This document shows, one piece after another, positions 1 to 7,074 of a stretch of DNA of 64,000 nt. The notes beneath the pieces were generated by a model, which had not been told where the DNA came from, made no database searches, and saw nothing but the letters and a program-made list of their open reading frames with translations. Position 1 is the first letter of the stretch. Each line of letters starts with the position of its first letter. Source of the stretch: Peterkaempfera sp044755465 (GTDB taxonomy: Bacteria; Actinomycetota; Actinomycetes; Streptomycetales; Streptomycetaceae); assembly GCF_044755465.1 (NCBI RefSeq), contig NZ_JBIVRB010000006.1:1-64000 (forward strand). Reading direction: 5' to 3'. Both the position numbers and the translations under genes were made by a program.

Positions 1-158
1 CCACCCCCCAGGTCATGCCTTCGACAGGGGGCAACAGTCATGCCGGGCCCGGAGGCCAGCGGCCCCGTTGCGGAGCCGCGGAAAACATAACGGGGCTGCT
101 CGGGGCGCGGGCGAGCGGCGCGTACCCGGGCGCCGAGGGCCGAAACGGCCGCCGCCGC

Positions 159-842
159 TCAGCGCGGCGGCGCACCCAGCAGGCTGTCCCCGATCCGCTC
201 CAGCAGCTCGGCCGGGCCCCGGTACACCTCGGCGGCGCCCGCCTCGCGCAGCTCCCGCTCGCTGATCCCGCCGGACAGCACGCCCAGGCAGGGCACCCCG
301 GCGCGGCGGCACGCCGTCACATCCCAGACGGTGTCACCCACGAACACCGCCCGGTCGGCCGCCACCCCGGCCCGCCGCAGCGCCTGCTCCACCAGGTCGG
401 GCGCCGGTTTGCTGCCGGCCACGTCGTCGGAGCTGGTCGCGTCCGCTACGACGTCCTCGGCGTCCAGCGCCCGGCGCATCGCCGCCAGCTCAGCGCCCTG
501 CGCCGAACTGGCCAGCACCACCGTCCAGCCGCGCCGCCTGCACTCCCGCAGCAGGTCGGCTGCGCCTTCCAGCGGGGCCAGGCGGGTCCAGTACTCCCCG
601 TACAGGGCGCGGTGCGCCGCCGTGATCGCGGCGTCCTGCTCGCGGTCGCGGTCCTCGCCCAGCAGCCGGCCGATCAGCCGGTCGGACCCCATGCCGATCG
701 TCCGGTGGATGTCCGCCATCGGCACCGGTCTGCCCGACTGCCGGAACGCCTCCCACCAGGTCACGGCGTGCAGATAGTTGGTGTCCACCAGGGTGCCGTC
801 CACATCGAGCAGCGCCGCCGCGCCGCCGCTCTTCTCCGCCAT
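159..842 (-). CDS. HAD-superfamily hydrolase (phosphatase)
   Basis: Predicted cytoplasmic phosphatase of the HAD superfamily, 227 residues. Motif I is DVDGTLVD at residues 13-20, with the nucleophile Asp13 and acid/base Asp15. A cap of about 70 residues follows, then VLASSAQ (motif II), a Lys in GSKPAPD (motif III) and the acidic pair region VFVGDTVWD (motif IV), so all catalytic motifs are present. A longer frame reaches upstream to 932, but the homologous part begins just after the ATG at 842, so that start is chosen. The substrate cannot be told; phosphoglycolate- or beta-phosphoglucomutase-like enzymes have this layout. It lies downstream of the TetR gene on the same strand, with a 187-base gap. 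Confidence 0.9.
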   Translation of the reverse strand: MAEKSGGAAALLDVDGTLVDTNYLHAVTWWEAFRQSGRPVPMADIHRTIGMGSDRLIGRLLGEDRDREQDAAITAAHRALYGEYWTRLAPLEGAADLLRECRRRGWTVVLASSAQGAELAAMRRALDAEDVVADATSSDDVAGSKPAPDLVEQALRRAGVAADRAVFVGDTVWDVTACRRAGVPCLGVLSGGISERELREAGAAEVYRGPAELLERIGDSLLGAPPR

Positions 843-1029
843 CCCGACCTCCAGCCATCCCGCCATCCCGACCCCCCGGGCCACGCCCGAGTGCCCGCCC
901 CGGACCGCTGCCCGCTGTCCGGCCGCGCACACCCGGCGGCGCGGGGCTGCGCGAGAACGCCGTACTCCGTACAGCGCCGAGTGGGCGATGGCCCGTGCCT
1001 CGGGTGGCGGCTCGGGTGGGGGCCGTGGC

Positions 1030-1677
1030 TCAGGGTCGGGCCGGGGCGGGGTCCGGTGGGGCCGCCGTTGCCGCCACCGGGCGTTGCCCGGCCGCTGCCA
1101 GCCGGCCCCAGAGCAGGTCGGCGAGCGAGCGGACCATCGCCTCGCGGGAGCAGGGCCGCCGGTCCAGCCACCAGTCGCCGGCCGCCAGCACCATCCCGGT
1201 GATGCCGCGTCCCCAGGTCTCGGCCAGCAGATCGGCCTGCGGGCCCAGGTCGACCTGGAGGCGGATGGCGGCGGCGAGCTCGTCCGCGATCCGCTGGAGC
1301 GCGGGTGCCAGCGGGCCGCCCGGCCCGAGGCCGTCGCCCGCCTCCGGGTGGGTGAGGAACCGGTACACCTGCGGCCGGGACTCGATCGCCGCCAGATAGG
1401 TGTCCAGCACTGCCTCCACCAGGTCGCGGCGCTCCAGCGGCCGGGCCAGCGCGGCCCGTACGGCGGCGAGCAGCCCGGCGGTGTGGCGTTCGGCCAGGGC
1501 CTGGTAGAGGCCGTGCTTGTCGCTGAAGTGCCGGTACAGGATGGGCTTGGTGATGCCCGCCTCGGCCGCGATGGCGTTCATGCTCGCGCCGGGGCCGTCC
1601 CGCCAGATCACCCGGTCGGCGGCGTCCAGCAGCTGCTCCCGGCGCTGCCCCGGCTGTCCCGCTGTGCCGTCGGCCAT
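1030..1677 (-). CDS. TetR/AcrR family transcriptional regulator
   Basis: A 215-residue DNA-binding repressor. The N-terminal helix-turn-helix spans about residues 13-60 (AADRVIW..., AAEAGITKPILYRHFSDK), the standard TetR_N pattern, and a helical ligand-binding domain follows. The tail is Pro/Ala-rich. It is divergent from the acyl-CoA dehydrogenase gene at 1802, and the gap between them holds repeated GGTAAC/GTTACC half-sites. The inference is that it represses the dehydrogenase and itself in response to an acyl-CoA or fatty acid. The ligand is unknown. Confidence 0.9.
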   Translation of the reverse strand: MADGTAGQPGQRREQLLDAADRVIWRDGPGASMNAIAAEAGITKPILYRHFSDKHGLYQALAERHTAGLLAAVRAALARPLERRDLVEAVLDTYLAAIESRPQVYRFLTHPEAGDGLGPGGPLAPALQRIADELAAAIRLQVDLGPQADLLAETWGRGITGMVLAAGDWWLDRRPCSREAMVRSLADLLWGRLAAAGQRPVAATAAPPDPAPARP

Positions 1678-1731
1678 CGCGCTCCTCCCTCGCCGTGCCC
1701 CCGGCCGGGGGCGTTGACATTCCTACTGCCC

Positions 1732-1770
1732 GGTAACAGACTCTTCCAGAGAGAGGTTACCCCCGGTAAC
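1732..1770. promoter_or_regulatory. Probable TetR operator between divergent genes
   Basis: GGTAAC at 1732-1737 and GTTACC at 1756-1761 form an inverted repeat, and a second GGTAAC lies at 1765-1770. A TTGACA hexamer is at 1714-1719, but no good -10 hexamer is found at the right spacing. The position between the TetR gene and its likely target makes an operator the simplest reading. Confidence 0.5.
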
Positions 1771-1801
1771 ACCATGGCATTCGGATTCACCGGAGCAGAA
1801 G

Positions 1802-3040
1802 ATGACCTTCACGCTGGAGCTCAGCGAGGACCAGATCGCCGTCCGCGACTGGCTGCACGGCTTCGCGGCCGATGTCGTCCGGCCGGCCGCCGCCGAGTGG
1901 GACGAGCGCGAGGAGACGCCCTGGCCGATCATCCAGGAGGCCGCCAGGCTCGGCATCTACTCGCTGGACTTCTACGCCCAGCAGTACTTCGACCCCTCCG
2001 GGCTGGGCATCCCGATCGCCATGGAGGAGCTGTTCTGGGGCGACGCGGGCATCGGGCTGGCCATCGTCGGCACCACCCTGGCCGCCGTCAGCGTGCTGGC
2101 CAACGGCACCGAGGAGCAGATCGGCACCTGGGTGCCGCAGATGTTCGGCACTCCGGAGGACGTCAAGGTCGCCGCCTTCTGCTCCTCCGAGCCGGACGCC
2201 GGCTCCGATGTCTCCGCGATGCGCACCCGGGCCGTCCACGACCAGGCCAAGGACGAGTGGCTGCTCAACGGCACCAAGACCTGGGCCACCAACGGCGGCA
2301 TCGCGGGCGTCCACGTCGTGGTCGCCACCGTCGACCCGGCCTTGGGCGCACGCGGCCAGGCGTCCTTCGTCGTCCCGCCGGGCACCCCCGGCCTCAGCCA
2401 GGGGCAGAAGTTCAAGAAGCACGGCATCCGCGCCTCGCACACCGCCGAGGTGGTGCTGGACGACGTCCGGCTGCCGGGCCACTGCCTGCTCGGCGGCAAG
2501 GAGAAGCTGGACGAGCGCCTGGCCAGGGCCCGCGAGCGCGCCGCCGCCCAGGCCGGGGGCGGTGCCCGGCAGCGCGGCGGGAACGCCGCCATGGCCACCT
2601 TCGAGGCGTCCCGCCCGGCCGTCGGCGCCCAGGCGGTGGGCATCGCCCGCGCCGCGTACGAGGTGGCGCTCGACTACGCCAGGACCCGCGTCCAGTTCGG
2701 CCGGCCGATCATCGACAACCAGGGCATCGCCTTCGCCCTCGCCGACATGCGCACCCGGATCGACGCCGCCCGGCTGCTGGTCTGGCGCGCCTCCTGGATG
2801 GCCGCCGACAACAAGCCCTTCACCGCCGCCGAGGGCTCGATGTCCAAGCTGTACGCGGGCGAGACCGCCAAGTGGGTCACCGGCCAGGCGATGCAGATCC
2901 TCGGCGGCAACGGCTTCACCCGGGAGTACCCGGTGGAGCGCATGCACCGCGACGCCGCCGTCTACACCGTCTTCGAGGGCACCTCGGAGATCCAGCGCCT
3001 GGTGATCGCCCGCACCCTCTCCGGCCTGCACATCCGCTGA
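1802..3040 (+). CDS. Acyl-CoA dehydrogenase family protein
   Basis: FAD-dependent acyl-CoA alpha,beta-dehydrogenase, 412 residues, a normal length for the family. The N-terminal helical, middle beta (AAFCSSEPDAGSD) and C-terminal helical domains are all present, and the C-terminal FEGTSEIQR motif carries the usual catalytic Glu at about residue 392. GGAG at 1792-1795 sits 6 bases before the ATG. An Ala/Gly/Arg-rich insert around residues 238-262, before the C-terminal domain, is unusual. It is divergent from the TetR gene, which probably controls it. Fatty-acid or branched-chain acyl-CoA substrates are both possible. Confidence 0.93.
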   Translation: MTFTLELSEDQIAVRDWLHGFAADVVRPAAAEWDEREETPWPIIQEAARLGIYSLDFYAQQYFDPSGLGIPIAMEELFWGDAGIGLAIVGTTLAAVSVLANGTEEQIGTWVPQMFGTPEDVKVAAFCSSEPDAGSDVSAMRTRAVHDQAKDEWLLNGTKTWATNGGIAGVHVVVATVDPALGARGQASFVVPPGTPGLSQGQKFKKHGIRASHTAEVVLDDVRLPGHCLLGGKEKLDERLARARERAAAQAGGGARQRGGNAAMATFEASRPAVGAQAVGIARAAYEVALDYARTRVQFGRPIIDNQGIAFALADMRTRIDAARLLVWRASWMAADNKPFTAAEGSMSKLYAGETAKWVTGQAMQILGGNGFTREYPVERMHRDAAVYTVFEGTSEIQRLVIARTLSGLHIR

Positions 3041-3085
3041 GCCCGCCGCGGCTGAGTTCGCCCCGCCTGGGCCCGCCCCCCGACC

Positions 3086-3117
3086 GGCGCCCCTCCCGCG
3101 TGCGGGGGAGGGGCGCC
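3086..3117. terminator. Bidirectional hairpin terminator
   Basis: Perfect 12-bp stem (GGCGCCCCTCCC at 3086-3097 with its complement at 3106-3117) between the convergent acyl-CoA dehydrogenase and VOC genes. There is no U-tract, as is common in actinomycetes. Confidence 0.75.
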
Positions 3118-3143
3118 CCGGAGCGCCCCCGTGGGCCCGGTGC

Positions 3144-3683
3144 TCACGGCCGCCAGCGCCGCCGCGCGGTCCGCCGCTCGTACGGCTGCGGGTCCGGGTA
3201 ACTGATCAGCTCCAGCGTGGACCCCCACGGCGTACGGCAGTACAGGAACCGGTTGCGCGGGCCCGACTCCCGCTCGGGCAGCGGACGCGGCTCGCCCAGC
3301 AGCGTCGCCCCGGCCCCGGCCAGCCGTGCGGCGGCGGCGTCCAGGTCGTCCACGTACACCGCCAGATGCTGCCAGCCCAGATCGCAGGGCAGCGCGGCCG
3401 GGTCCTGCCGGGGGCCCCGGAACTCGAACAGCTCCAGCCCGGGTCCGTTCGGCAGCCGCAGCATCCGGATCGCCACCTCCGCGGTACCGGCCGGCACGCC
3501 GAGCCGCGCCTCCACCCCGGCCCCGCCCTTGGGACCCTCCTCGCGCCGCAGCGTGTCGTACAGCACCTCGGCGTCCAGCGCCCGCACCAGGAACGCCGTC
3601 GCGGCATCGAGGTCCGGGACGGTCACCCCGACATGGTCGATGCCCCGCACCCCCGCCGGCCCGGACGCCCGCTCAGCCACCAC
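3144..3683 (-). CDS. VOC family (glyoxalase/bleomycin-resistance fold) protein
   Basis: About 179 residues with the paired beta-alpha-beta-beta-beta modules of the vicinal oxygen chelate superfamily. GIDHVGVTVPDLDAATAFL opens module 1, LFEF ends it, WQHLAVYVDDLDAA opens module 2 and PWGSTLELISYPD closes it. The His and Glu residues at typical metal-ligand positions are visible. Two adjacent GTG codons at 3683 and 3680 overlap the TGA of the upstream gene (3673-3675), suggesting translational coupling; the frame is open further, to 3719. The function may be lactoylglutathione lyase-like or dioxygenase-like and cannot be fixed. It forms a two-gene unit with the upstream small paralogous-family gene. 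Confidence 0.88.
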   Translation of the reverse strand: MVAERASGPAGVRGIDHVGVTVPDLDAATAFLVRALDAEVLYDTLRREEGPKGGAGVEARLGVPAGTAEVAIRMLRLPNGPGLELFEFRGPRQDPAALPCDLGWQHLAVYVDDLDAAAARLAGAGATLLGEPRPLPERESGPRNRFLYCRTPWGSTLELISYPDPQPYERRTARRRWRP

Positions 3684-4071
3684 CCGCCCCCGCCCGCCGC
3701 ACATCGTGCACCAGCGCATCCGTCACCAGCCGTGCCTGCCCGGCCAGCTCCTGCAACCGCTCGCCCTCGGCCGCGTAGAGCCGCAGTGCCTCCTCGACGA
3801 CGGCCGGGTCCATCGCCAGGCCCGCCAGGTCCACCCGGGCCGACCGCGAGCCCTTGCGCAGCGCCACCAGTTCCGCCTCCACCTGGAGCAGCGCCTGCCG
3901 GGCCAGCAGCACCGGCTGTCGGTGCAGCAGCGGATGGCGGCCGTACTGGGCCGGCAGCAACTCCCACAGCCAGCGCTGCGCCTCCTCCTGCCACCCCGGC
4001 GTGCCCGGCGGCAGCACCCGGGCGGGCCAGCCGGGCGGGACACCGGTGCGCGGGCGGGCGTCGTCCGTCAT
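3673..4071 (-). CDS. Conserved actinobacterial helical protein, paralogous family copy A
   Basis: 132 residues, function unknown. Predicted to be mostly helical and soluble. It shares a clear pattern with the products at 13051-13446 and 18523-19026: a Trp-Pro near the N-terminus, then PPG..GWQE.A.RWLW.LLP, HRQP.LLARQ..LQ, then YA.EG.RL and a C-terminal Q.RLVTDALV helix. A and B are obviously homologous over their full length. The 3' end overlaps the VOC gene start. I recognise the type as a conserved hypothetical of Streptomyces-like genomes but know of no assigned role. Confidence 0.8.
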   Translation of the reverse strand: MTDDARPRTGVPPGWPARVLPPGTPGWQEEAQRWLWELLPAQYGRHPLLHRQPVLLARQALLQVEAELVALRKGSRSARVDLAGLAMDPAVVEEALRLYAAEGERLQELAGQARLVTDALVHDVRRAGAGGG

Positions 4072-4184
4072 CCCTCCACCGTGGACCCGGCGCCCGCCGA
4101 CCGCCACCCGGCGGGTATCCGGGCAGCCGCCGGGTAGGCGGCCCAGCAGGCAGCAACACCGACCAGCGCAGGAGGAGTGACGAC

Positions 4185-4439
4185 ATGAAGAGCCCCGCAC
4201 CGTACGAACCGGACGCCCCCCGCCGGGCCGCCGTCGGTACGGTGCCCCCGGTCCCGATGCCCGGACCGCCCCGGCCCGGCCCGACCCACCCCGACCCGGT
4301 GCCGCCCAAGCCGACGCCGCCCCCCGGACCGGGCCCGCTGCCCGGCCCCGAGCCGGTGCCCGGCCCGTCCCGCCCGGGTCCCGTCCCGGACCCCGAGCCG
4401 GAGCCCGCGCCCGAACCGCCGCCCCCGTCGATGGGTTGA
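4185..4439 (+). CDS. Small proline-rich protein
   Basis: 84 residues, over 40 percent proline after residue 20, made of PGP, PDP, PEP and PKP steps with no transmembrane segment or signal peptide. A perfect AGGAGG at 4170-4175 lies 9 bases before the ATG, which is the main reason to believe it is translated. It is divergent from copy A of the paralogous family and is followed at once by a strong hairpin terminator, so it looks monocistronic. Function unknown; probably disordered. Confidence 0.6.
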   Translation: MKSPAPYEPDAPRRAAVGTVPPVPMPGPPRPGPTHPDPVPPKPTPPPGPGPLPGPEPVPGPSRPGPVPDPEPEPAPEPPPPSMG

Positions 4440-4458
4440 CGCCCGGCGAGGCATCGCG

Positions 4459-4501
4459 GGTGCGGCCCGCTGACCCGGTCACGCGGGCAGCGGGCCGCAC
4501 C
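4459..4501 (+). terminator. Hairpin terminator after the proline-rich gene
   Basis: Perfect 13-bp inverted repeat, GGTGCGGCCCGCT at 4459-4471 and its complement at 4489-4501, with a 17-base loop, starting 20 bases after the TGA of the proline-rich gene. Confidence 0.75.
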
Positions 4502-4523
4502 GTACGTCTGGTTCAATAGGGCC

Positions 4524-4652
4524 ATGGACACCACCTCGAACGGAGCATCGGGTCGCCGCGACCTTGAGCCGTTCTGGCCGTCCCGGCAGTACCACCACTT
4601 CGACCAGAAGTGTCCCCGCGCACTGGGCGCGCGCGGACACCGTCACGGCTGA
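4524..4652 (+). CDS. Possible 42-residue small ORF or leader peptide
   Basis: ATG to TGA, 42 residues, rich in Arg and His with one Cys, ending GHRHG. It starts 22 bases after the terminator. The sequence CAATAGG just upstream resembles a -10 element placed too close for a leader, and no ribosome binding site is seen, so a leaderless transcript is possible. It lies 92 bases before an OmpR-type regulator and may be its upstream ORF. No family is recognised. Confidence 0.35.
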   Translation: MDTTSNGASGRRDLEPFWPSRQYHHFDQKCPRALGARGHRHG

Positions 4653-4744
4653 CCCGGAGCAGAGCCTCCCGGTCGGCCCGGCTGTCCGGACCGCGCGCAG
4701 ACGACGTACCGCATCCGTCCCCCTCGCGCGAAGGAACCGCTGCC

Positions 4745-5497
4745 ATGTCGATCGCCTCCACCCTGCCGGTGACCCCTGCCACCCCCACCGTCCCCCGACT
4801 GCGCGCCGTGCGCCCGGACAGCTCGGACGGTTCGGACGGCTCGGACACCCGAAGCCCCGCCGCCGAACCCGTCCGGCCGCTCTTCCCCGACCAGCTGCCG
4901 GAGGGCGCCGTACTCGCCGCCCTGCCGCAGGCCGCGCTGCCCGCCCAGCTGCTGGAGCAGTACGGCGGTGCGGCCGCCCAGCGGCACGGCGCCCCGATGG
5001 TCGGCTACCTGGTGCTGCTGCCCGCCGGCAGCCCGCCGCCGCCCGGCGCCCGGCAGATCCGCGCCGCCGACAGCCCCCTGGCCGACAGCCCCCTGGCCGG
5101 CAGTCCCCTGGCCGGCAGCTCCCTGGCCGGCAATCCCCTGACCGACAGTCGCGCCGAGCACAGTGGAGACACCCCCGCCGCCGACCCCGCCGCCGCCGAG
5201 GACGCCGTCGGCATCACGGTGGATCTGGACCGCCGCACCGCCCATGTCGACGGCCGGCCACTGGACCTGACCTTCCTGGAGTTCGAACTGCTCGCCCACC
5301 TGACGGCGCATCCGCACCGGGTGCACTCCCGTGACCACCTGGTCTCGGCGGTGTGGGGCTACGGACACGTCGGCGACGGCCGCACCGTGGACGTCCATGT
5401 CGCCCGGCTGCGCCGCAAGCTCGGCACCGCGCACCGCGACAGCATCGTGACGGTGCGCCGGGTCGGCTACAAGTACGCGCCGCTCACGCGCGGCTGA
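4745..5497 (+). CDS. Orphan OmpR/PhoB-type winged-helix DNA-binding protein
   Basis: 250 residues. The C-terminal part (about 155-248) is a complete trans_reg_C domain: an LDLTFLEFELLAHL helix, HSRDHLVSAVWGY, the recognition region TVDVHVARLRRKLG and the hairpin VRRVGYKY. The N-terminal part is not a receiver domain: it has no phospho-acceptor pattern, is Pro/Ala-rich, and includes a short segment (PMVGYLVLLPAG) followed by tandem SPLAG-type repeats. It therefore binds DNA like a response regulator but cannot be switched by a histidine kinase in the usual way. A GAAGGA ribosome binding site supports the ATG at 4745. Target genes are unknown. Confidence 0.88.
   Translation: MSIASTLPVTPATPTVPRLRAVRPDSSDGSDGSDTRSPAAEPVRPLFPDQLPEGAVLAALPQAALPAQLLEQYGGAAAQRHGAPMVGYLVLLPAGSPPPPGARQIRAADSPLADSPLAGSPLAGSSLAGNPLTDSRAEHSGDTPAADPAAAEDAVGITVDLDRRTAHVDGRPLDLTFLEFELLAHLTAHPHRVHSRDHLVSAVWGYGHVGDGRTVDVHVARLRRKLGTAHRDSIVTVRRVGYKYAPLTRG
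5069..5149 (+). repeat. 15-bp tandem repeat inside the regulator gene
   Basis: Five imperfect 15-bp units (consensus GACAGCCCCCTGGCC) encode D/G-S-P-L-A pentapeptides, DSPLADSPLAGSPLAGSSLA and onward, in the linker before the DNA-binding domain. The copy number is likely to vary between strains. Confidence 0.85.
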
Positions 5498-5526
5498 ACC
5501 GCCGTACGACACCGGCGGGCACCCCG

Positions 5527-5567
5527 CCGGCCGCCGCGCCCGGCCCCGACCCGGGCACGGCGGCCGG
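5527..5567. terminator. Convergent hairpin terminator
   Basis: A 17-bp stem with one mismatch (5527-5543 paired with 5551-5567, 7-base loop), between the regulator gene and the convergent membrane protein gene. Confidence 0.6.
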
Positions 5568-5587
5568 TGCGCCGCCGCCACCGCCGC

Positions 5588-6400
5588 TCAGCGCTCGGCG
5601 TCCGGTGGCTGCCGCCTGCGCTGCTCGGCGCTGGTGGCACCGCCGGCGGTCTCCGGTGCGACGGCGCCCCGGGCGTCCTGCCGACCGCGCTGGTACGCCT
5701 CGATCTGGCTGCGGGTGGCCTCGGTCTGCCCCTCGGCCGAGGTCAGCCAGCGCTCCCAGCGCTGCTGCATGGGCCGGATCATGCCGCCGCCCACGCCGAC
5801 GATCAGGATGCCGGCCAGCGAGGCCAGCACGGCGATCAGCACCGGCATGGTGACCGTGATCGCCACCCCGATCTGGTTGAGCGCCGCGATGAGGCCCAGG
5901 CCGATGATGAACACCGACGCGATCATGGCGAGCGGCTTGGCGTACGGGAGGGTGCCCAGCGCGCCCCGGATCAGAGTGCGCGCGCCGGAGGCGATGGCCG
6001 CCATCACGATCACGATGACCACCGCGACGGCCAGCTTCGGCAGCCAGGAGAGCGCGCCCTTGAGCAGCAGGCTGATCGGGTTGTTGCCGAACACCGAGAA
6101 GGCGATCTGCAGGGTGATCAGCAGCAGTGCGTAGTAGACCAGCTTGGCGATGATCTCGGTGGCGCTCCAGGTGCTCCGCTCCAGCGCCCTGGCGATGCCG
6201 GCCCGCTCGGCCACCCGCTCGAAGCCGACCCGTCCGAGCACGGCGCCCACCGCCTTGGCCACGATCCGCGCGATGACCCAGCCGATGACCAGGATGACCA
6301 GGAAGGCCACGAACTTGGGGACGAAGGTCGCCACCGCGCTCCAGGCGTTGGAGATCCCTCCGGTGACGTCCACCGCTGCCAGCGTGGTGGTGTTGAGCAT
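5588..6400 (-). CDS. Conserved TM-helix (mechanosensitive channel-like) membrane protein
   Basis: 270 residues with about five transmembrane helices: FVAFLVILVIGWVIARIVAK near residue 30, LVYYALLLITLQIAF, LAVAVVIVIVMAAIA, MIASVFIIGLGLIAA and LIAVLASLAGILIVGVGGG. The paired amphipathic Gly/Ala-rich helices match the conserved TM-helix family related to small mechanosensitive channels. The C-terminal 60 residues are charged and cytoplasmic. AGGAGG precedes the ATG at 6400. The likely role is osmotic or envelope stress, by family inference only. Confidence 0.82.
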   Translation of the reverse strand: MLNTTTLAAVDVTGGISNAWSAVATFVPKFVAFLVILVIGWVIARIVAKAVGAVLGRVGFERVAERAGIARALERSTWSATEIIAKLVYYALLLITLQIAFSVFGNNPISLLLKGALSWLPKLAVAVVIVIVMAAIASGARTLIRGALGTLPYAKPLAMIASVFIIGLGLIAALNQIGVAITVTMPVLIAVLASLAGILIVGVGGGMIRPMQQRWERWLTSAEGQTEATRSQIEAYQRGRQDARGAVAPETAGGATSAEQRRRQPPDAER

Positions 6401-6562
6401 GGCGTCCTCCTCGGACCGCGCGGATCGCATCAGGTGAGCGGTGGGTACCCGTCCGCCCTCTGCGACATTCCCGGCAATGCAGACATTCGTTCTAAAGGGG
6501 GCTGGGGACGGGTGTGAGCAGAGACACCCGTACGAGGGGGTTTGGGGCGGTATCCGCGTCAT

Positions 6563-6568
6563 TAGGGT
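6563..6568 (+). promoter_or_regulatory. Candidate -10 of a leaderless promoter
   Basis: TAGGGT ends 6 bases before the ATG at 6575, with TTTGGG at 6541-6546 (16-base spacer) as a weak -35. This spacing fits transcription starting at the initiation codon. Confidence 0.4.
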
Positions 6569-6574
6569 GGACGA

Positions 6575-6883
6575 ATGCCCCACGAGAGCTACTCGCCGGC
6601 CCCGCTTGCCTGGCTGGCCTCCGTCTACGGCCCCGAGCTGACCCGCCTGGAGTGGGAGCCGGGACTGCTCGCCGCCGTCGACCAGCACGCCGCGGCCGTG
6701 TGCGACGCGATACCGCTGGACGCCGAGCACCTCGCCGACTACGTGGTCGGCTTCCTGGACGAGCTGTACGACCAGGGCTGGCGGCCGCACGACCCCGACC
6801 TCTTCCCCGCCGTCCGGCTGATCACCCTCTGCTGGATCGCGGTCGAGGCGGGCTTCCTCCCGGCGGGCGACTCCCGGCCCTGA
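6575..6883 (+). CDS. Small conserved actinobacterial protein of unknown function
   Basis: 102 residues, acidic and helical, with no signal peptide. Segments such as LLAAVDQHAAAVCDAI and LADYVVGFLDELYDQGW recall DUF6401-type small proteins sometimes linked to natural-product loci, but this is from memory of the pattern only. No ribosome binding site is seen before the ATG, in line with the promoter-like TAGGGT immediately upstream. It is divergent from the channel-like gene. Confidence 0.65.
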   Translation: MPHESYSPAPLAWLASVYGPELTRLEWEPGLLAAVDQHAAAVCDAIPLDAEHLADYVVGFLDELYDQGWRPHDPDLFPAVRLITLCWIAVEAGFLPAGDSRP

Positions 6884-6891
6884 TCGGCCCC

Positions 6892-6954
6892 GGAGGTCCC
6901 TGGCACGGCGGCGGAGGTCCCTGGCACGGCGGCGGAGGTCCCTGGCACGGCGGC
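6892..6954. repeat. Three perfect 21-bp tandem repeats
   Basis: Three identical units starting GGAGGTCCCTGG (6892, 6913, 6934) lie just after the stop of the 102-residue ORF and before the PRC-barrel gene. Each unit contains a GGAGG core. Noncoding. Confidence 0.9.
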
Positions 6955-7074
6955 AGGGGCCCCTTGCGCGCTGACTGGTCCCCTTCGGGCAAGACATGGG
7001 TGAATTGAGTCGATTCGATCCGTTTCGTGCGCCATGTGGGGGTAATGCGACCCGTGAACGGAAAGGGGTCAGGC

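Noticed and set aside
1..158. Gene fragment at the left edge
   Set aside because: No frame with recognisable coding character ends or starts here apart from shadows of the HAD gene.
6892..6954. CRISPR-like array
   Set aside because: Direct tandem repeats without spacers and no cas genes in the window.
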